Shown: piece after piece, positions 45,523 to 55,410 of the stretch | How the letters are laid out: the number at the start of each line of letters is the position of its first letter | How positions within the stretch are numbered: the first letter of the stretch is position 1 | Origin: Duganella lactea | Lineage (GTDB): Bacteria > Pseudomonadota > Gammaproteobacteria > Burkholderiales > Burkholderiaceae_D | DNA length: 64,000 nucleotides | Reading direction: 5' to 3' | Assembly: GCF_009857505.1 (NCBI RefSeq) | Contig: NZ_WWCP01000011.1 | Coordinates: forward strand, 1 to 64,000 | Position numbers and translations under genes: made by a program | Notes under the pieces: model-generated | The model's input: only the letters and a program-made list of their open reading frames with translations | Told to the model about the DNA's origin: nothing | Database searches by the model: none

Positions 45523-46838
45523 TGACGACGCCCTACGCCGCCCGCCGCGCGCGCCTGCTGTCGCAAATGGCGCCGGGTGCGGTGGCGGTGCTGCCGACCG
45601 CGCCGGAAGTCACGCGCAACGGCGACAGCGATTACCTGTATCGCCACGACAGCAACTTCTACTACCTGACCGGCTTCACCGAGCCGGAAGCGGCGCTGGT
45701 GCTGGTGGCGGCCGTGGGCGACACGCCGGCCCTGTCGATCCTGTTCTGCCGCGAGAAAAATGTCGAGCGCGAGATCTGGGAAGGCTTGCGCCACGGCCCC
45801 GAAGCCGCGCGCGCGACCTTCGGCTTCGACGAGGCGCACCCCATCGACGCGCTGGACGACGACATGGCGCAGTTGCTGGCCAACGCACCGGCGCTGTATT
45901 ACGCGCTGGGCGGCGCACTCGATGCGCGCGTGGCCGGCTGGCTGTCCGCCGTGCGCGCCAAATCGCGCACCGGCGTCACCGCGCCCGCGTCCACCGTCGA
46001 CCTGCTGCCGCTGCTGGACGCAATGCGCCTGCTCAAGGACGAACACGAACAAGCCATCATGCGGCGCGCCGCCGACATCTCGGCCCGGGCCCACATCCGC
46101 GCCATGCGCGCCGCCCGCGCCGGCATCCACGAATATGAACTTGAAGCGGAACTGCTGTACGAGTTCCGCCGCAACGGCGCGCAAGCGCCGGCCTACAACG
46201 CCATCGTCGCGGCGGGCGCCAATGCCTGCGTGCTGCACTACAGCGCCAACAACGCGCCAACGCGCGACGGCGATCTGGTGCTGATCGACGCCGGCTGCGA
46301 ACTCGATGGCTACGCCTCCGACATCACCCGCACCTTCCCGGTGAATGGCCGCTTCAGCGCACCGCAAAAGCGGCTGTATGAACTGGTGCTGGCCGCGCAA
46401 GCCGCCGCCCTCGACGCCATCGCTCCCGGTCTGCCGTACTCCGGCGCGCACGAGGCGGCGGTGCGGGTGCTGGCGCAAGGCATGCTGGATCTGGGCCTGC
46501 TGCACGGCACGCTGGACGACGTCATCGCCGACAAGCGCTACACCCAGTTCTATATGCACGGCACCGGCCACTGGCTGGGCATGGACGTGCACGATGTCGG
46601 CCAGTACCGCGACGTCACGCTGGCCGACAAGCCATCGCGCCCGCTGCAAGCCGGCATGGTGTTGACGGTGGAACCGGGCATCTACGTGCGCCCGGCCGAA
46701 GGCGTGCCGGAGGAATACTGGCACATCGGCATCCGCATCGAAGACGACGTGCTGGTGACCGCCGACGGCCACACCATCCTCAGCGCCGCCGCGCCCAAGA
46801 CGGTGGCCGACATCGAACAACTGATGCAGCAATCATGA
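45522..46838 (+). CDS. pepP: Xaa-Pro aminopeptidase (aminopeptidase P)
   Basis: A 438-residue metallopeptidase that removes N-terminal residues preceding proline. An AMP_N domain (about 1-135, YLYRHDSNFYYLTGFTEPEA) is followed by an M24 pita-bread domain. Metal ligands appear in LIDAGCELDGYASDITRTF, GTGHWLGMDVHDVG, TVEPGIYV and GIRIEDDVLV. It overlaps murU by one base and the next gene by four bases, so four genes form one transcript. The pepP-ubiH pairing is also found in E. coli. Confidence 0.95.
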   Translation: MTTPYAARRARLLSQMAPGAVAVLPTAPEVTRNGDSDYLYRHDSNFYYLTGFTEPEAALVLVAAVGDTPALSILFCREKNVEREIWEGLRHGPEAARATFGFDEAHPIDALDDDMAQLLANAPALYYALGGALDARVAGWLSAVRAKSRTGVTAPASTVDLLPLLDAMRLLKDEHEQAIMRRAADISARAHIRAMRAARAGIHEYELEAELLYEFRRNGAQAPAYNAIVAAGANACVLHYSANNAPTRDGDLVLIDAGCELDGYASDITRTFPVNGRFSAPQKRLYELVLAAQAAALDAIAPGLPYSGAHEAAVRVLAQGMLDLGLLHGTLDDVIADKRYTQFYMHGTGHWLGMDVHDVGQYRDVTLADKPSRPLQAGMVLTVEPGIYVRPAEGVPEEYWHIGIRIEDDVLVTADGHTILSAAAPKTVADIEQLMQQS

Positions 46839-47974
46839 GTGAACCTATCTACGACATCGCCATCTGCGGCGCGGGGCCGGCCGGCATGGCGCTGGCGGCA
46901 TTGCTGGTCAAGCGCGGCGTGGCCGCAGACCGCATCGCGCTGATCGACGCCAAGACGCTGGCCCAGGCCAGCAACGATCCGCGCTCGCTGGCGCTATCGT
47001 GGGGCAGCCGGCAGATCCTCGAAGAGATCAGCGCCTGGCCGACCGCCGCGACCGCCATCGAACAAATCCACGTCTCGCGGCGCGGGCAATTCGGCCGCAG
47101 CCTGATCGACCGCAAGGACTACGACCTGCCGGCGCTGGGCTACGTCACCCGCTACGGCGACATCGTCACCGCGCTGGGCGCCATGTGCCAACGCATCGGC
47201 GTCGCCTCGCTGCGTCCGACCCGCGTGACCGCGCTGGATGAGGGCGGCGACGCCGTCACCCTGACCATCGACGCCAACGGCGCGGCGCAAACCGTGCGCG
47301 CCGGCATCGTGGTGCAGGCGGAGGGGGGGCTGTTCAACGAACAGCAAGTCCGCAGCACCAACCGCGACTACCAGCAAACCGCGATCATCGCGCAGGTGCG
47401 CAGCAGCACACCGCCACCGCACCGCGCCTATGAACGTTTCACCGAACAAGGACCGCTGGCGCTGCTGCCGCAGGATGACGAGTATTCGCTGGTGTGGTGC
47501 GTGCGTCCGGAAAACGCCGGCGCGCTGCTGGCATTGAGCGACCAGGACTTCCTGAACGCGCTGGGCCAAGCCTTCGGCGACCGTGTCGGCAGCTTCACGC
47601 ACGCCACGCCGCGCCTTGGTTTCCCGCTCGGATTGAACGCCGCCGCGCGCAGCACCGCGCGCACCGTCACCATCGGCAACGCCGCGCAGACGCTGCATCC
47701 GGTGGCCGGACAGGGTCTGAATCTTGGACTGCGCGACGTTACCGTGCTGGCGCGCCTGCTGGCGCAAGGCGCGACGCCGGCGATGCTGTCGCAATACACC
47801 GAACTGCGCCAGCGCGACCGCTCGACCACCGTGCGGGTGACCGACACCATGGCGCGCATCTTCGCCAACGACTCGCCGACGCAGGCGCTGCTGGGCCTCT
47901 CGCTGGCCGCGATCGACATGGTCGCCCCAGCGCGCGGCCTGCTGGCCGAACTGATGATGTACGGCCGCCGCTAA
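46835..47974 (+). CDS. ubiH: UbiH/UbiF/COQ6-family FAD-dependent monooxygenase
   Basis: A 379-residue flavoprotein hydroxylase. The FAD motif is AICGAGPAGMALAALL. The second FAD motif is IGNAAQTLHPVAGQGLNLGL, diagnostic of the ubiquinone-hydroxylase family. It hydroxylates the ring of a ubiquinone precursor. Which carbon is attacked cannot be told from sequence; the pepP neighbour supports UbiH. The start overlaps the pepP stop by four bases. A REP-like hairpin lies five bases after its stop, in the gap to the convergent pntB. Confidence 0.87.
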   Translation: MSEPIYDIAICGAGPAGMALAALLVKRGVAADRIALIDAKTLAQASNDPRSLALSWGSRQILEEISAWPTAATAIEQIHVSRRGQFGRSLIDRKDYDLPALGYVTRYGDIVTALGAMCQRIGVASLRPTRVTALDEGGDAVTLTIDANGAAQTVRAGIVVQAEGGLFNEQQVRSTNRDYQQTAIIAQVRSSTPPPHRAYERFTEQGPLALLPQDDEYSLVWCVRPENAGALLALSDQDFLNALGQAFGDRVGSFTHATPRLGFPLGLNAAARSTARTVTIGNAAQTLHPVAGQGLNLGLRDVTVLARLLAQGATPAMLSQYTELRQRDRSTTVRVTDTMARIFANDSPTQALLGLSLAAIDMVAPARGLLAELMMYGRR

Positions 47975-47978
47975 CTCC

Positions 47979-48004
47979 CGTCATTCCGGCGAACGCCGGA
48001 ATGA
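47979..48004. repeat. REP-like palindromic element (copy 2)
   Basis: GTCATTCCGGCG and CGCCGGAATGAC form perfect 12-bp arms around AA. The element lies between the convergent ubiH and pntB genes, where it may stabilise or end both transcripts. It shares its arms with 15961-15986. Confidence 0.8.
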
Positions 48005-48019
48005 CGATGACGGGGGCGA

Positions 48020-49492
48020 TTACTCGACAGCTTTCACCATGTCCTCAATGACCTTCTTGGCATCACCGAAGACCATCATGGTATTGGCCTGGTAGAACAG
48101 CTCATTATCCAGCCCCGCGTAGCCGGAAGCCATCGAGCGCTTGTTGACGATGATGCTCTTGGCCTTGTACGCCTCCAGAATCGGCATGCCGGCGATCGGC
48201 GATTTCGGATCTTTGGCCGCCGGGTTGACCACGTCATTGGCACCGAGAATCAGCACCACATCGGTCTGGCCAAATTCCCCGTTGATATCCTCCATCTCGA
48301 ACACCTGATCGTACGGCACCTCGGCCTCAGCCAGCAACACGTTCATATGGCCCGGCATACGCCCCGCCACCGGGTGGATCGCATACTTCACCGTCACGCC
48401 CTTGTGCGTCAGCTTCTCCACCAGCTCTTTCAGCGAGTGCTGCGCGCGCGCCACCGCCAGGCCGTAGCCCGGCACGATGATCACACTCTCCGCATTCGCC
48501 ATGATGAACGACGCATCATCGGCCGAGCCGGATTTGACCGGCCGCTGTTCCTTCGCGCCGCCGCCCCCCGCCTCCGCCGGCGCGCCGCCAAAGCCGCCGA
48601 GAATCACGTTAAAGAACGAACGGTTCATCGCCTTGCACATGATGTACGACAGGATCGCGCCGCTGGAGCCCACCAGCGAACCGGCGATGATCAGCATCGA
48701 GTTATTCAGTGAAAAACCGATGCCCGCCGCCGCCCAGCCGGAGTAGGAATTCAGCATCGACACCACCACCGGCATGTCCGCGCCGCCGATCGGGATGATG
48801 ATCAACACGCCCAGCACGAAGGCGATCGCGGTCATGATCAGGAACGGCGCCCATGCCGGCTCGGTGCCGCCGGCCGCGACGAACACCAGGCCCAGGCCCA
48901 CCATCACAATCGCCAGAATCAAATTCAGCAAATGCTGACCGGGGAAACTCACCGGTGCGCCCTGGAACAGGCGGAACTTGTATTTGCCCGACAGCTTGCC
49001 GAACGCGATCACCGAACCGGAAAAGGTAATCGCGCCGACAAAGGTGCCGATAAACAGCTCGATCCGATTCCCGGTCGGCAGCGCCTCGCCCACCGCCGCA
49101 ATGCCAAACGCATGCGGCTCGGACACCGCCGCCACCGCGATGCACACCGCCGCGAGACCGATCAGCGAATGCATCGCCGCCACCAGTTCCGGCATCTTGG
49201 TCATCTCGACCTTTTTGGCCAGCACCGCGCCAATGCCGCCGCCGACAACCACACCCATCGCCACCAGCCCCAGACCCATGCCGCCGCCGGTGCCGATGCG
49301 CGCCGCGGCCTCCGCCTGCAACTTGAGAATCAGCGCAATCGTCGTCACAAACGCGATCGCCATGCCGGTCATGCCGAAGGCGTTGCCGGCGCGCGCCGTC
49401 GCCGGCGACGACAAGCCTTTCAGCGCCTGAATAAAGCACACCGAGGCGATCAGATACAGCATCGTCACCAGGTTCATGGAGATGAAGTTCAT
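48020..49492 (-). CDS. pntB: NAD(P) transhydrogenase subunit beta
   Basis: A 490-residue subunit of the proton-translocating transhydrogenase, which uses the proton gradient to reduce NADP+ with NADH. Nine or so membrane helices occupy about residues 5-260. The NADP-binding domain III follows, with VIIVPGYGLAVARAQHSL, LAEAEVPYDQVFEMEDIN and GANDVVNPAAKDPKSP. Gly/Ala-rich linker GGAPAEAGGGGAKEQ joins the parts. It overlaps pntAB by four bases. Confidence 0.97.
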   Translation of the reverse strand: MNFISMNLVTMLYLIASVCFIQALKGLSSPATARAGNAFGMTGMAIAFVTTIALILKLQAEAAARIGTGGGMGLGLVAMGVVVGGGIGAVLAKKVEMTKMPELVAAMHSLIGLAAVCIAVAAVSEPHAFGIAAVGEALPTGNRIELFIGTFVGAITFSGSVIAFGKLSGKYKFRLFQGAPVSFPGQHLLNLILAIVMVGLGLVFVAAGGTEPAWAPFLIMTAIAFVLGVLIIIPIGGADMPVVVSMLNSYSGWAAAGIGFSLNNSMLIIAGSLVGSSGAILSYIMCKAMNRSFFNVILGGFGGAPAEAGGGGAKEQRPVKSGSADDASFIMANAESVIIVPGYGLAVARAQHSLKELVEKLTHKGVTVKYAIHPVAGRMPGHMNVLLAEAEVPYDQVFEMEDINGEFGQTDVVLILGANDVVNPAAKDPKSPIAGMPILEAYKAKSIIVNKRSMASGYAGLDNELFYQANTMMVFGDAKKVIEDMVKAVE

Positions 49493-49803
49493 TGCTTATC
49501 TCCCTGCTTGGCTTTCGGTTCCTTTTTCTTGAACATCTCCAGCATGCGCTGGGTGACCAGGAAGCCGCCGAACACATTGACGGCGGCCAGCGCCACCGCC
49601 ACCGTGCCGGCGATCTGCCCGACCAGTCCCTCGGTCAGCGCCGCCGCCAGCATCGCGCCCACGATGATGATCGCCGATACCGCGTTGGTGACGGCCATCA
49701 GCGGCGTATGCAGCGCCGGCGTCACCGTCCAGACCACGTGGTAGCCGACATAAATCGCCAGAACAAAAATAATCAGATTGATGATGGTGTGGCTGATTTC
49801 CAT
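49489..49803 (-). CDS. pntAB: NAD(P) transhydrogenase subunit alpha, membrane part
   Basis: A 104-residue protein with three hydrophobic helices, corresponding to the C-terminal membrane part (domain IIa) of the enteric alpha subunit. It contains VVWTVTPALHTPLMAVTNAV and FGGFLVTQRMLEMF, both typical. In this organism the alpha subunit is split in two genes; this one lies 14 bases after pntAA and overlaps pntB by four bases. Confidence 0.95.
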   Translation of the reverse strand: MEISHTIINLIIFVLAIYVGYHVVWTVTPALHTPLMAVTNAVSAIIIVGAMLAAALTEGLVGQIAGTVAVALAAVNVFGGFLVTQRMLEMFKKKEPKAKQGDKQ

Positions 49804-49817
49804 GCTGTCTCCCCCGG

Positions 49818-50930
<1,113 letters not shown>

Positions 50931-50984
50931 GGTGCCTCCAGAGGATTAATAAACTGACTACAATCTATCACGCTTTTTTAGCCC

Positions 50985-51075
50985 ATGAAACCACGGTTTC
51001 ATCAATTCAAGTATGACTATTTGTCATTAATTACCCTGTAAATTTGTTCCAGCGCAAACCAAATGCTTGGAACAA
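50985..51075. promoter_or_regulatory. Two inverted repeats in the pntAA-nudJ gap
   Basis: ATGAAACC-AC-GGTTTCAT lies at 50985-51002, and TTGTTCCA (51044-51051) pairs with TGGAACAA (51068-51075) across 16 bases. A TAAAAT at 51078-51083 could be a -10 for nudJ, though no good -35 was found. These may be operators for either divergent transcript; the factor is unknown. Confidence 0.4.
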
Positions 51076-51106
51076 GCTAAAATATCGGCTCTTTCAAGGA
51101 TGACTC

Positions 51107-51604
51107 ATGCCGCGTATCTGGAAACCCTCTGTTACTGTTGCCGCCATCGTCGAAAAAGATGGCAAATTCTTGCTGATCGAAGAAGAAACCAGCGATGGCA
51201 TCCGCATCAACCAGCCTGCCGGTCATCTCGATCCGTATGAATCGTTGGAGCAGGCCGTCATCCGTGAAACGCTGGAGGAAACCGCGTATGACTTCACGCC
51301 GACCGCGCTGGTCGGCATGTACATGGCGCGCTACACCTCCAACCGCACCGGCGAGGAAGTGACCTATCTGCGCTTCACCTTCTGCGGCTATCCGGGCGAA
51401 CAACATGACCGTCCACTGGACGAGGGCATCCTGCGCACCATGTGGCTGACGCGCGACGAACTGGCGGCCTGCGCCGACCGTCACCGCAGCCCCACCGTGC
51501 TGCAATGCGTCGACGAATATCTGGCGGGCCAACGGGCGCCGCTGGCACTGTTACAAACACACGCTTCGGTCTATCGGGAAGCGGTTAGCACTGCGAATGG
51601 ATAA
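51107..51604 (+). CDS. nudJ: Nudix hydrolase (NudJ-like phosphatase)
   Basis: A 165-residue Nudix protein. The Nudix box reads GHLDPYESLEQAVI then RETLEETA, matching GX5EX7REUXEE; the Gly usually found near its end is Thr here. NudJ of E. coli hydrolyses nucleoside and thiamine phosphates. The position six bases before mnmA copies the E. coli nudJ-mnmA order, which supports the call. True substrate is unknown. Confidence 0.87.
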   Translation: MPRIWKPSVTVAAIVEKDGKFLLIEEETSDGIRINQPAGHLDPYESLEQAVIRETLEETAYDFTPTALVGMYMARYTSNRTGEEVTYLRFTFCGYPGEQHDRPLDEGILRTMWLTRDELAACADRHRSPTVLQCVDEYLAGQRAPLALLQTHASVYREAVSTANG

Positions 51605-51610
51605 GGAATA

Positions 51611-52711
51611 ATGAGCAAAGGGTCGGGCAAACAACGGGTCGTGATCGGCATGTCGGGCGGGGTGGACTCCTCGGTCTCGGCATGGCTGCTGAAGGAGCAG
51701 GGCTACGAAGTGATCGGCCTGTTCATGAAGAACTGGGAAGACGACGACGACTCGGAATACTGCTCCACCCGCGAGGACTGGATCGACGCGGCGTCCGTCG
51801 CCGATGTGGTCGGCGTGGATATCGAGGCGGTCAACTTCGCCAGCGAATACAAGGACCGCGTGTTCGCCGACTTCCTGCGCGAATACCAGGCCGGCCGCAC
51901 GCCGAACCCGGATGTGCTGTGCAACGCCGAAATCAAATTCAAGGCCTTCCTCGACCACGCGATGTCGCTCGGCGCCGACCTGATCGCCACCGGTCACTAC
52001 GCGCGCGTGCGCCATCACAACGGTCAGAGCGAGCTGCTGAAGGCGGTCGATCACACCAAGGACCAGAGCTACTTCCTGCACCGCCTGAATCAGGCGCAGT
52101 TGTCGAAGACCTTGTTCCCGCTGGGCGAAATCCCGAAAACCGAAGTACGCAAGATCGCCGAAAAACTCAAGCTGCCGAATGCGGCCAAGAAGGATTCGAC
52201 CGGCATCTGCTTCATCGGCGAGCGGCCGTTCCGCGAATTCCTGAACCGCTACCTGTCCTACAAACCGGGGCCGATGATGACGGCGGACGGCAAGGTGGTG
52301 GGCGAACACGTCGGTCTGTCGTTCTACACGCTGGGCCAGCGCAAGGGCATCGGCGTCGGCGGCGTCAAGGCATACCAGAACGCCGACGGCTCCAGCGACG
52401 CCTGGTATGTGGCGAAGAAGGACGTGGTCAACAACGTGCTGTACATCGTGCAGGGCCACGACCATCCATGGCTGCTGTCGTCGACCTTGCGCGCCGACCA
52501 GGCCAGCTGGATCGCCGGCGCGCCGCCGGCGGCGGGCGCGCTGTCGGCCAAGACCCGCTATCGCCAGGCCGATGTGGCATGCGAGATCGCGCCGGACGGC
52601 GCGTCCGACTTCGCGCTGAGGTTCATGGAGGCCCAGTGGGCCGTCACGCCGGGACAATCGGCGGTGCTGTACGACGGCGACGTCTGCCTGGGCGGCGGCA
52701 TCATCGCCTGA
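51611..52711 (+). CDS. mnmA: tRNA 2-thiouridylase MnmA
   Basis: A 366-residue enzyme that puts sulphur on the wobble uridine of tRNAs for Glu, Gln and Lys. The PP-loop is [13 protein letters not shown]. The catalytic Cys residues are in [15 protein letters not shown] and [13 protein letters not shown]. The C-terminal domain includes [26 protein letters not shown] just upstream supports ATG 51611. It is co-transcribed with nudJ and converges on the receiver-like gene with eight bases between stops. Confidence 0.97.
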   Translation: MSKGSGKQRVVIGMSGGVDSSVSAWLLKEQGYEVIGLFMKNWEDDDDSEYCSTREDWIDAASVADVVGVDIEAVNFASEYKDRVFADFLREYQAGRTPNPDVLCNAEIKFKAFLDHAMSLGADLIATGHYARVRHHNGQSELLKAVDHTKDQSYFLHRLNQAQLSKTLFPLGEIPKTEVRKIAEKLKLPNAAKKDSTGICFIGERPFREFLNRYLSYKPGPMMTADGKVVGEHVGLSFYTLGQRKGIGVGGVKAYQNADGSSDAWYVAKKDVVNNVLYIVQGHDHPWLLSSTLRADQASWIAGAPPAAGALSAKTRYRQADVACEIAPDGASDFALRFMEAQWAVTPGQSAVLYDGDVCLGGGIIA

Positions 52712-52719
52712 GCCGCGAC

Positions 52720-53187
52720 TTACGAAGCGCCGGGCTCGCCGCCGGGGGTGGCTGGTGCTGATGCCGGCGCGGATTCGCCGGCCGCGCCCTCTTCCGCCTT
52801 GGCCATCGCCGCGCGCTGACGCTTGACCATCGCGATCACCACGTTACGTATCGTATTGAGCACGGTGTCGGCCTTGAACGGCTTGACGATGAAGCCGCTC
52901 ACGCCCAGCGCATGCGCCGACTGGATGGTGGCCGCGTCCAGCTCGCTGGAGACCATGAACACCAGCGTCTTCGGCCAGTTCTTGCGGATTTCACTCAGCG
53001 CCTCGCCCTCTTTTTCGATCTGCTCCCTGGCGATGCAGACGATGTGCGGATGGTGCTTGATAAACTGGACCATGGCGCTGGCGCAGGTATGGGTGGCGCC
53101 CACCACGTCGTAGCCGCCGTCCAGCAGCACGGTGTTGAGCAGGCCGCGCGCGACGGCGCTGGGGTCGATAATGACAGCTTTTAACAT
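52720..53187 (-). CDS. Receiver-like protein lacking the phosphoacceptor Asp
   Basis: A 155-residue CheY-fold protein. The fold is recognisable from KAVIIDPSAVARGLLN, the helix pairs, LVFMVSSELD (Ser/Thr switch position) and SGFIVKPF (conserved Lys). However, the residue aligned with the phosphorylated Asp is Ala53 (PHIVCIAREQ), and the acidic pair DD is reduced to DP at 8-9. It should not be phosphorylated in the usual way. A C-terminal tail of about 35 residues is rich in Ala, Pro and Gly. AAGG upstream supports the start. It lies 13 bases after the exonuclease gene on the same strand. Confidence 0.82.
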   Translation of the reverse strand: MLKAVIIDPSAVARGLLNTVLLDGGYDVVGATHTCASAMVQFIKHHPHIVCIAREQIEKEGEALSEIRKNWPKTLVFMVSSELDAATIQSAHALGVSGFIVKPFKADTVLNTIRNVVIAMVKRQRAAMAKAEEGAAGESAPASAPATPGGEPGAS

Positions 53188-53200
53188 CTTGCAAACCTTG

Positions 53201-53986
53201 TTAGTGGGACCAGAGCAGCATGTTCCAGCTCACGCCGACCTTGACGTCCGTTTTCAACTGGACCAGTTGTCGAGAAAGATACAGCATTTCACGTTCTTTT
53301 CGTAGAGTTTCCCCCAAGGTATCCTTCAGAATGCCGGCGCCGGCCATGATGGCGTCCAGATTGCCGTAAGTACGCAACAGTTTGGCGGCGGTTTTGACGC
53401 CCACCTTGGACACGCCGGGCACCGAATCGGTCACATCGCCCATCAGCGCCAGCAGGTCGGGCAACTGGTCGGGCGGCACGCCCCACTTCTGCGCCACCCA
53501 AGCCTGGTCGTGCCATTCCGACTTGAAGTGGTCCCACACGCGCGCGCCCTGGGCGATCAGGCAATGCAGATCCTTGTCGGTGCTGGCGACGGTGGCCTCG
53601 CCGCGGCCCTCGGCCAGCCAGCGCAGCACCACGGTGCCGATGACATCGTCGGCCTCCACCTCCGGCAGCGCCACCACGTGCATGCCGAGGCCGCGCAACT
53701 TGTCGTAGAAGGCCGGCAGCGCATCGCGCAGCGGCGACGGCATCGGCGCGCGGCCGGCGCGGTAGCCGTCGTACAGATCGTGGCGCCAGGTGCGGCCGCC
53801 ATAATCGAAGGCCGGCAGCAGATGGGTGGGGGCGTGGTCGTTGACCAGGGTGCGGAAGGACGACAGCGCGTGGCGCAGGGCGATGTCGGCCTTTTCGGGG
53901 CTGTCCGGTTCGGGGCTGGCTTCGTAGACGCGGCGCACAATATTGAGGCCGTCAATGGCAAGGAGTCTACCCATGTTCAACGTCAT
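53201..53986 (-). CDS. 5'-3' exonuclease / flap endonuclease (Xni or PolI N-domain type)
   Basis: A 261-residue nuclease of the FEN family. Acidic active-site residues are in LAIDGLNIVRRVY, EVEADDVIGTVV and VASTDKDLHCLI. The helix-3-turn-helix DNA-binding motif is LMGDVTDSVPGVSKVGVKTA. Length matches stand-alone exonuclease IX-type proteins (about 250 residues), with no polymerase domain. It would act on flaps or in repair and replication. Start choice 53986 or 53974 is uncertain. It shares an operon with the receiver-like gene downstream. Confidence 0.87.
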   Translation of the reverse strand: MTLNMGRLLAIDGLNIVRRVYEASPEPDSPEKADIALRHALSSFRTLVNDHAPTHLLPAFDYGGRTWRHDLYDGYRAGRAPMPSPLRDALPAFYDKLRGLGMHVVALPEVEADDVIGTVVLRWLAEGRGEATVASTDKDLHCLIAQGARVWDHFKSEWHDQAWVAQKWGVPPDQLPDLLALMGDVTDSVPGVSKVGVKTAAKLLRTYGNLDAIMAGAGILKDTLGETLRKEREMLYLSRQLVQLKTDVKVGVSWNMLLWSH

Positions 53987-54066
53987 CCGGGCTTGATCAA
54001 GCCGCCATTCTACCCGACCTGCCTCAAACTCCGGACGCATCGGCGTTGCCCGGCTCATAAAAAGCC

Positions 54067-54102
54067 TATAATTTTTCCATGTCCTGAGCAAGGAGGGGCG
54101 AC
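54067..54102 (+). promoter_or_regulatory. Promoter and ribosome site of the antitoxin gene
   Basis: A perfect TATAAT (54067-54072) and a strong AGGAGG (54091-54096) precede ATG 54103. TTGCCC lies 15-16 bases before the -10 as a possible weak -35. Confidence 0.6.
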
Positions 54103-54333
54103 ATGGTCACCGCAATTTCACTGTCGGAGTTCAAGAAAAGTGCGCCAGAGATTTATCGGCGCCTCATCGAATCAGACGGGCCAATTTACATTGAAACCGA
54201 TGGCCGTGCAGTGATACAGATCCGCAGATTCCATCATGGCCCCGAGATCTCTCATATTCGTGAGGACTTAAGACTGAACGATGAGGATATCGTCTTTCCA
54301 ATCGAGCCGGACGGATATGAGCCCTTCAAATGA
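54103..54333 (+). CDS. Phd/YefM-like antitoxin
   Basis: A 76-residue protein resembling prevent-host-death-type antitoxins: an N-terminal VTAISLSEFKKSAPEIYRRL segment, a strand IYIETDGRAVIQIRR and an acidic C-terminal tail. It would bind and mask a PIN-type toxin and repress its own operon. Its stop overlaps the toxin ATG by four bases. The toxin next door looks damaged, so this antitoxin may be a leftover or may act on another toxin. Base composition is less G+C-rich than the neighbours. Confidence 0.72.
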   Translation: MVTAISLSEFKKSAPEIYRRLIESDGPIYIETDGRAVIQIRRFHHGPEISHIREDLRLNDEDIVFPIEPDGYEPFK

Positions 54334-54632
54334 TCATGCTCGACACGCAAAGCGGCAGCATTGTCGTGTCTGCTTTTTCGCTTTGCGAAGTCGCCTTGCT
54401 GGTTGAATATAACCGACTATGGCCAACGCCAGATTTTGCAGGTTGGCAGAAGGCTGTAGAAGCAATAGACCGCCTGCGCTTCATCCCGGTCGATCATCAC
54501 ATCGCCGTATCTTCGGTTCAACTAACCGCCGGGCTGCATAAAGACCCGGCAGACCGCATTATTGTCGCAACTGCGCGACTATTATCCACACGTGCGGACG
54601 ATCTGGTAGCGGCTTACTTCAGCAGCTCGTAG
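54330..54632 (+). pseudogene. VapC/PIN-type toxin, apparently deleted and truncated
   Basis: A 100-residue frame aligning to PIN toxins only in parts. MIMLDT matches the first acidic strand, IVVSAFSLCEVALLVEYNRL the second conserved helix with Glu, and HKDPADRIIVATARLL the third motif with Asp. Missing are about 35 residues normally between LDT and the VSA strand, and the last strand with the fourth acidic residue. The frame ends in DDLVAAYFSSS inside the end of the convergent gst gene. The missing pieces are judged from memory of VapC sequences, so degeneration is an inference; a short active form is possible. Confidence 0.6.
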
Positions 54633-55285
54633 GGGCCGCCGCGTTCGAGGGCGCGCTGGAAGGCGGGGCGGCTGTGGATGCGTTTCAGGAAGGCCGTCAG
54701 CTGCGGCCGGCTGGCGTCCAGACCGGCGCGGGCGGCGGCGGCTTCCAGCGGGAAGCTCATCTGGATGTCGGCGGCGCTGAACGCGTTGCCGGCGAACCAT
54801 TCGCGCTGGCCCAGCTCGGCCTCCAGGTAATCCAGGTGCATGGCGATCTGCGGCTGAATGTAGCTGCCCTTGACCTTGGCCGCGATCGCCTTCGCGATCG
54901 GCTTGACGAAGAACGGCGCCGGGCTGCTTTCGACGCGGTCGAAGATCAGCTTCATCAGCAGCGGCGCCATCGCCGAGCCTTCGGCGTAGTGCAGGAAGTA
55001 AGTCCAGCGGCGGCGGTCCTCGGTGCCGGCCGGCGGGATCAGGCGGCCATTGCCGTAGGTGTCGATCAGGTACTCGGCGATCGCGCCCGATTCGGCCACC
55101 ACCACGTCGCCATCGGTGATCACCGGCGACTTGCCCAGCGGGTGGATGGCCTTCAACGCCGGCGGCGCCAGCATGGTCTGCGGATCGCGCTGGTAGCGCA
55201 CGATCTCGTAGTCCAGACCCAGCTCCTCCAGCAGCCACAACACGCGCTGCGAGCGTGAATTATTCAAGTGATGAACGACGATCAT
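54614..55285 (-). CDS. Glutathione S-transferase
   Basis: A 223-residue GST. The thioredoxin-like N-terminal domain begins MIVVHHLNNSRSQRVLWLLE with the Ser of NNSRSQRV near the active site, and has HPLGKSPVI and VVAESGAIAEYL for glutathione binding. The helical C-terminal domain includes YFLHYAEGSAMAPLL and the conserved FSAADIQMSFPL with the N-capping Asp. The electrophile substrate is unknown. Its 3' end overlaps the truncated PIN frame by 19 bases. It is divergent from the glutamate-synthase-like gene. Confidence 0.9.
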   Translation of the reverse strand: MIVVHHLNNSRSQRVLWLLEELGLDYEIVRYQRDPQTMLAPPALKAIHPLGKSPVITDGDVVVAESGAIAEYLIDTYGNGRLIPPAGTEDRRRWTYFLHYAEGSAMAPLLMKLIFDRVESSPAPFFVKPIAKAIAAKVKGSYIQPQIAMHLDYLEAELGQREWFAGNAFSAADIQMSFPLEAAAARAGLDASRPQLTAFLKRIHSRPAFQRALERGGPYELLK

Positions 55286-55410
55286 GTGCGATATCCAGGA
55301 AAAAGAACGGCCGTGCGCCGCGATGCCGCTAGCTTAACATTGTTGCCCTTGCCCTGTCCTCCTCCGCCTGAAGTACACTCAACAGTATCCAAGCCGCCGT
55401 CGGAGAGTTC

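Noticed and set aside
53201..53986. Full DNA polymerase I
   Set aside because: The protein ends after the helix-3-turn-helix nuclease domain at 261 residues, with a receiver-like gene next, so it is a stand-alone exonuclease and not polA.
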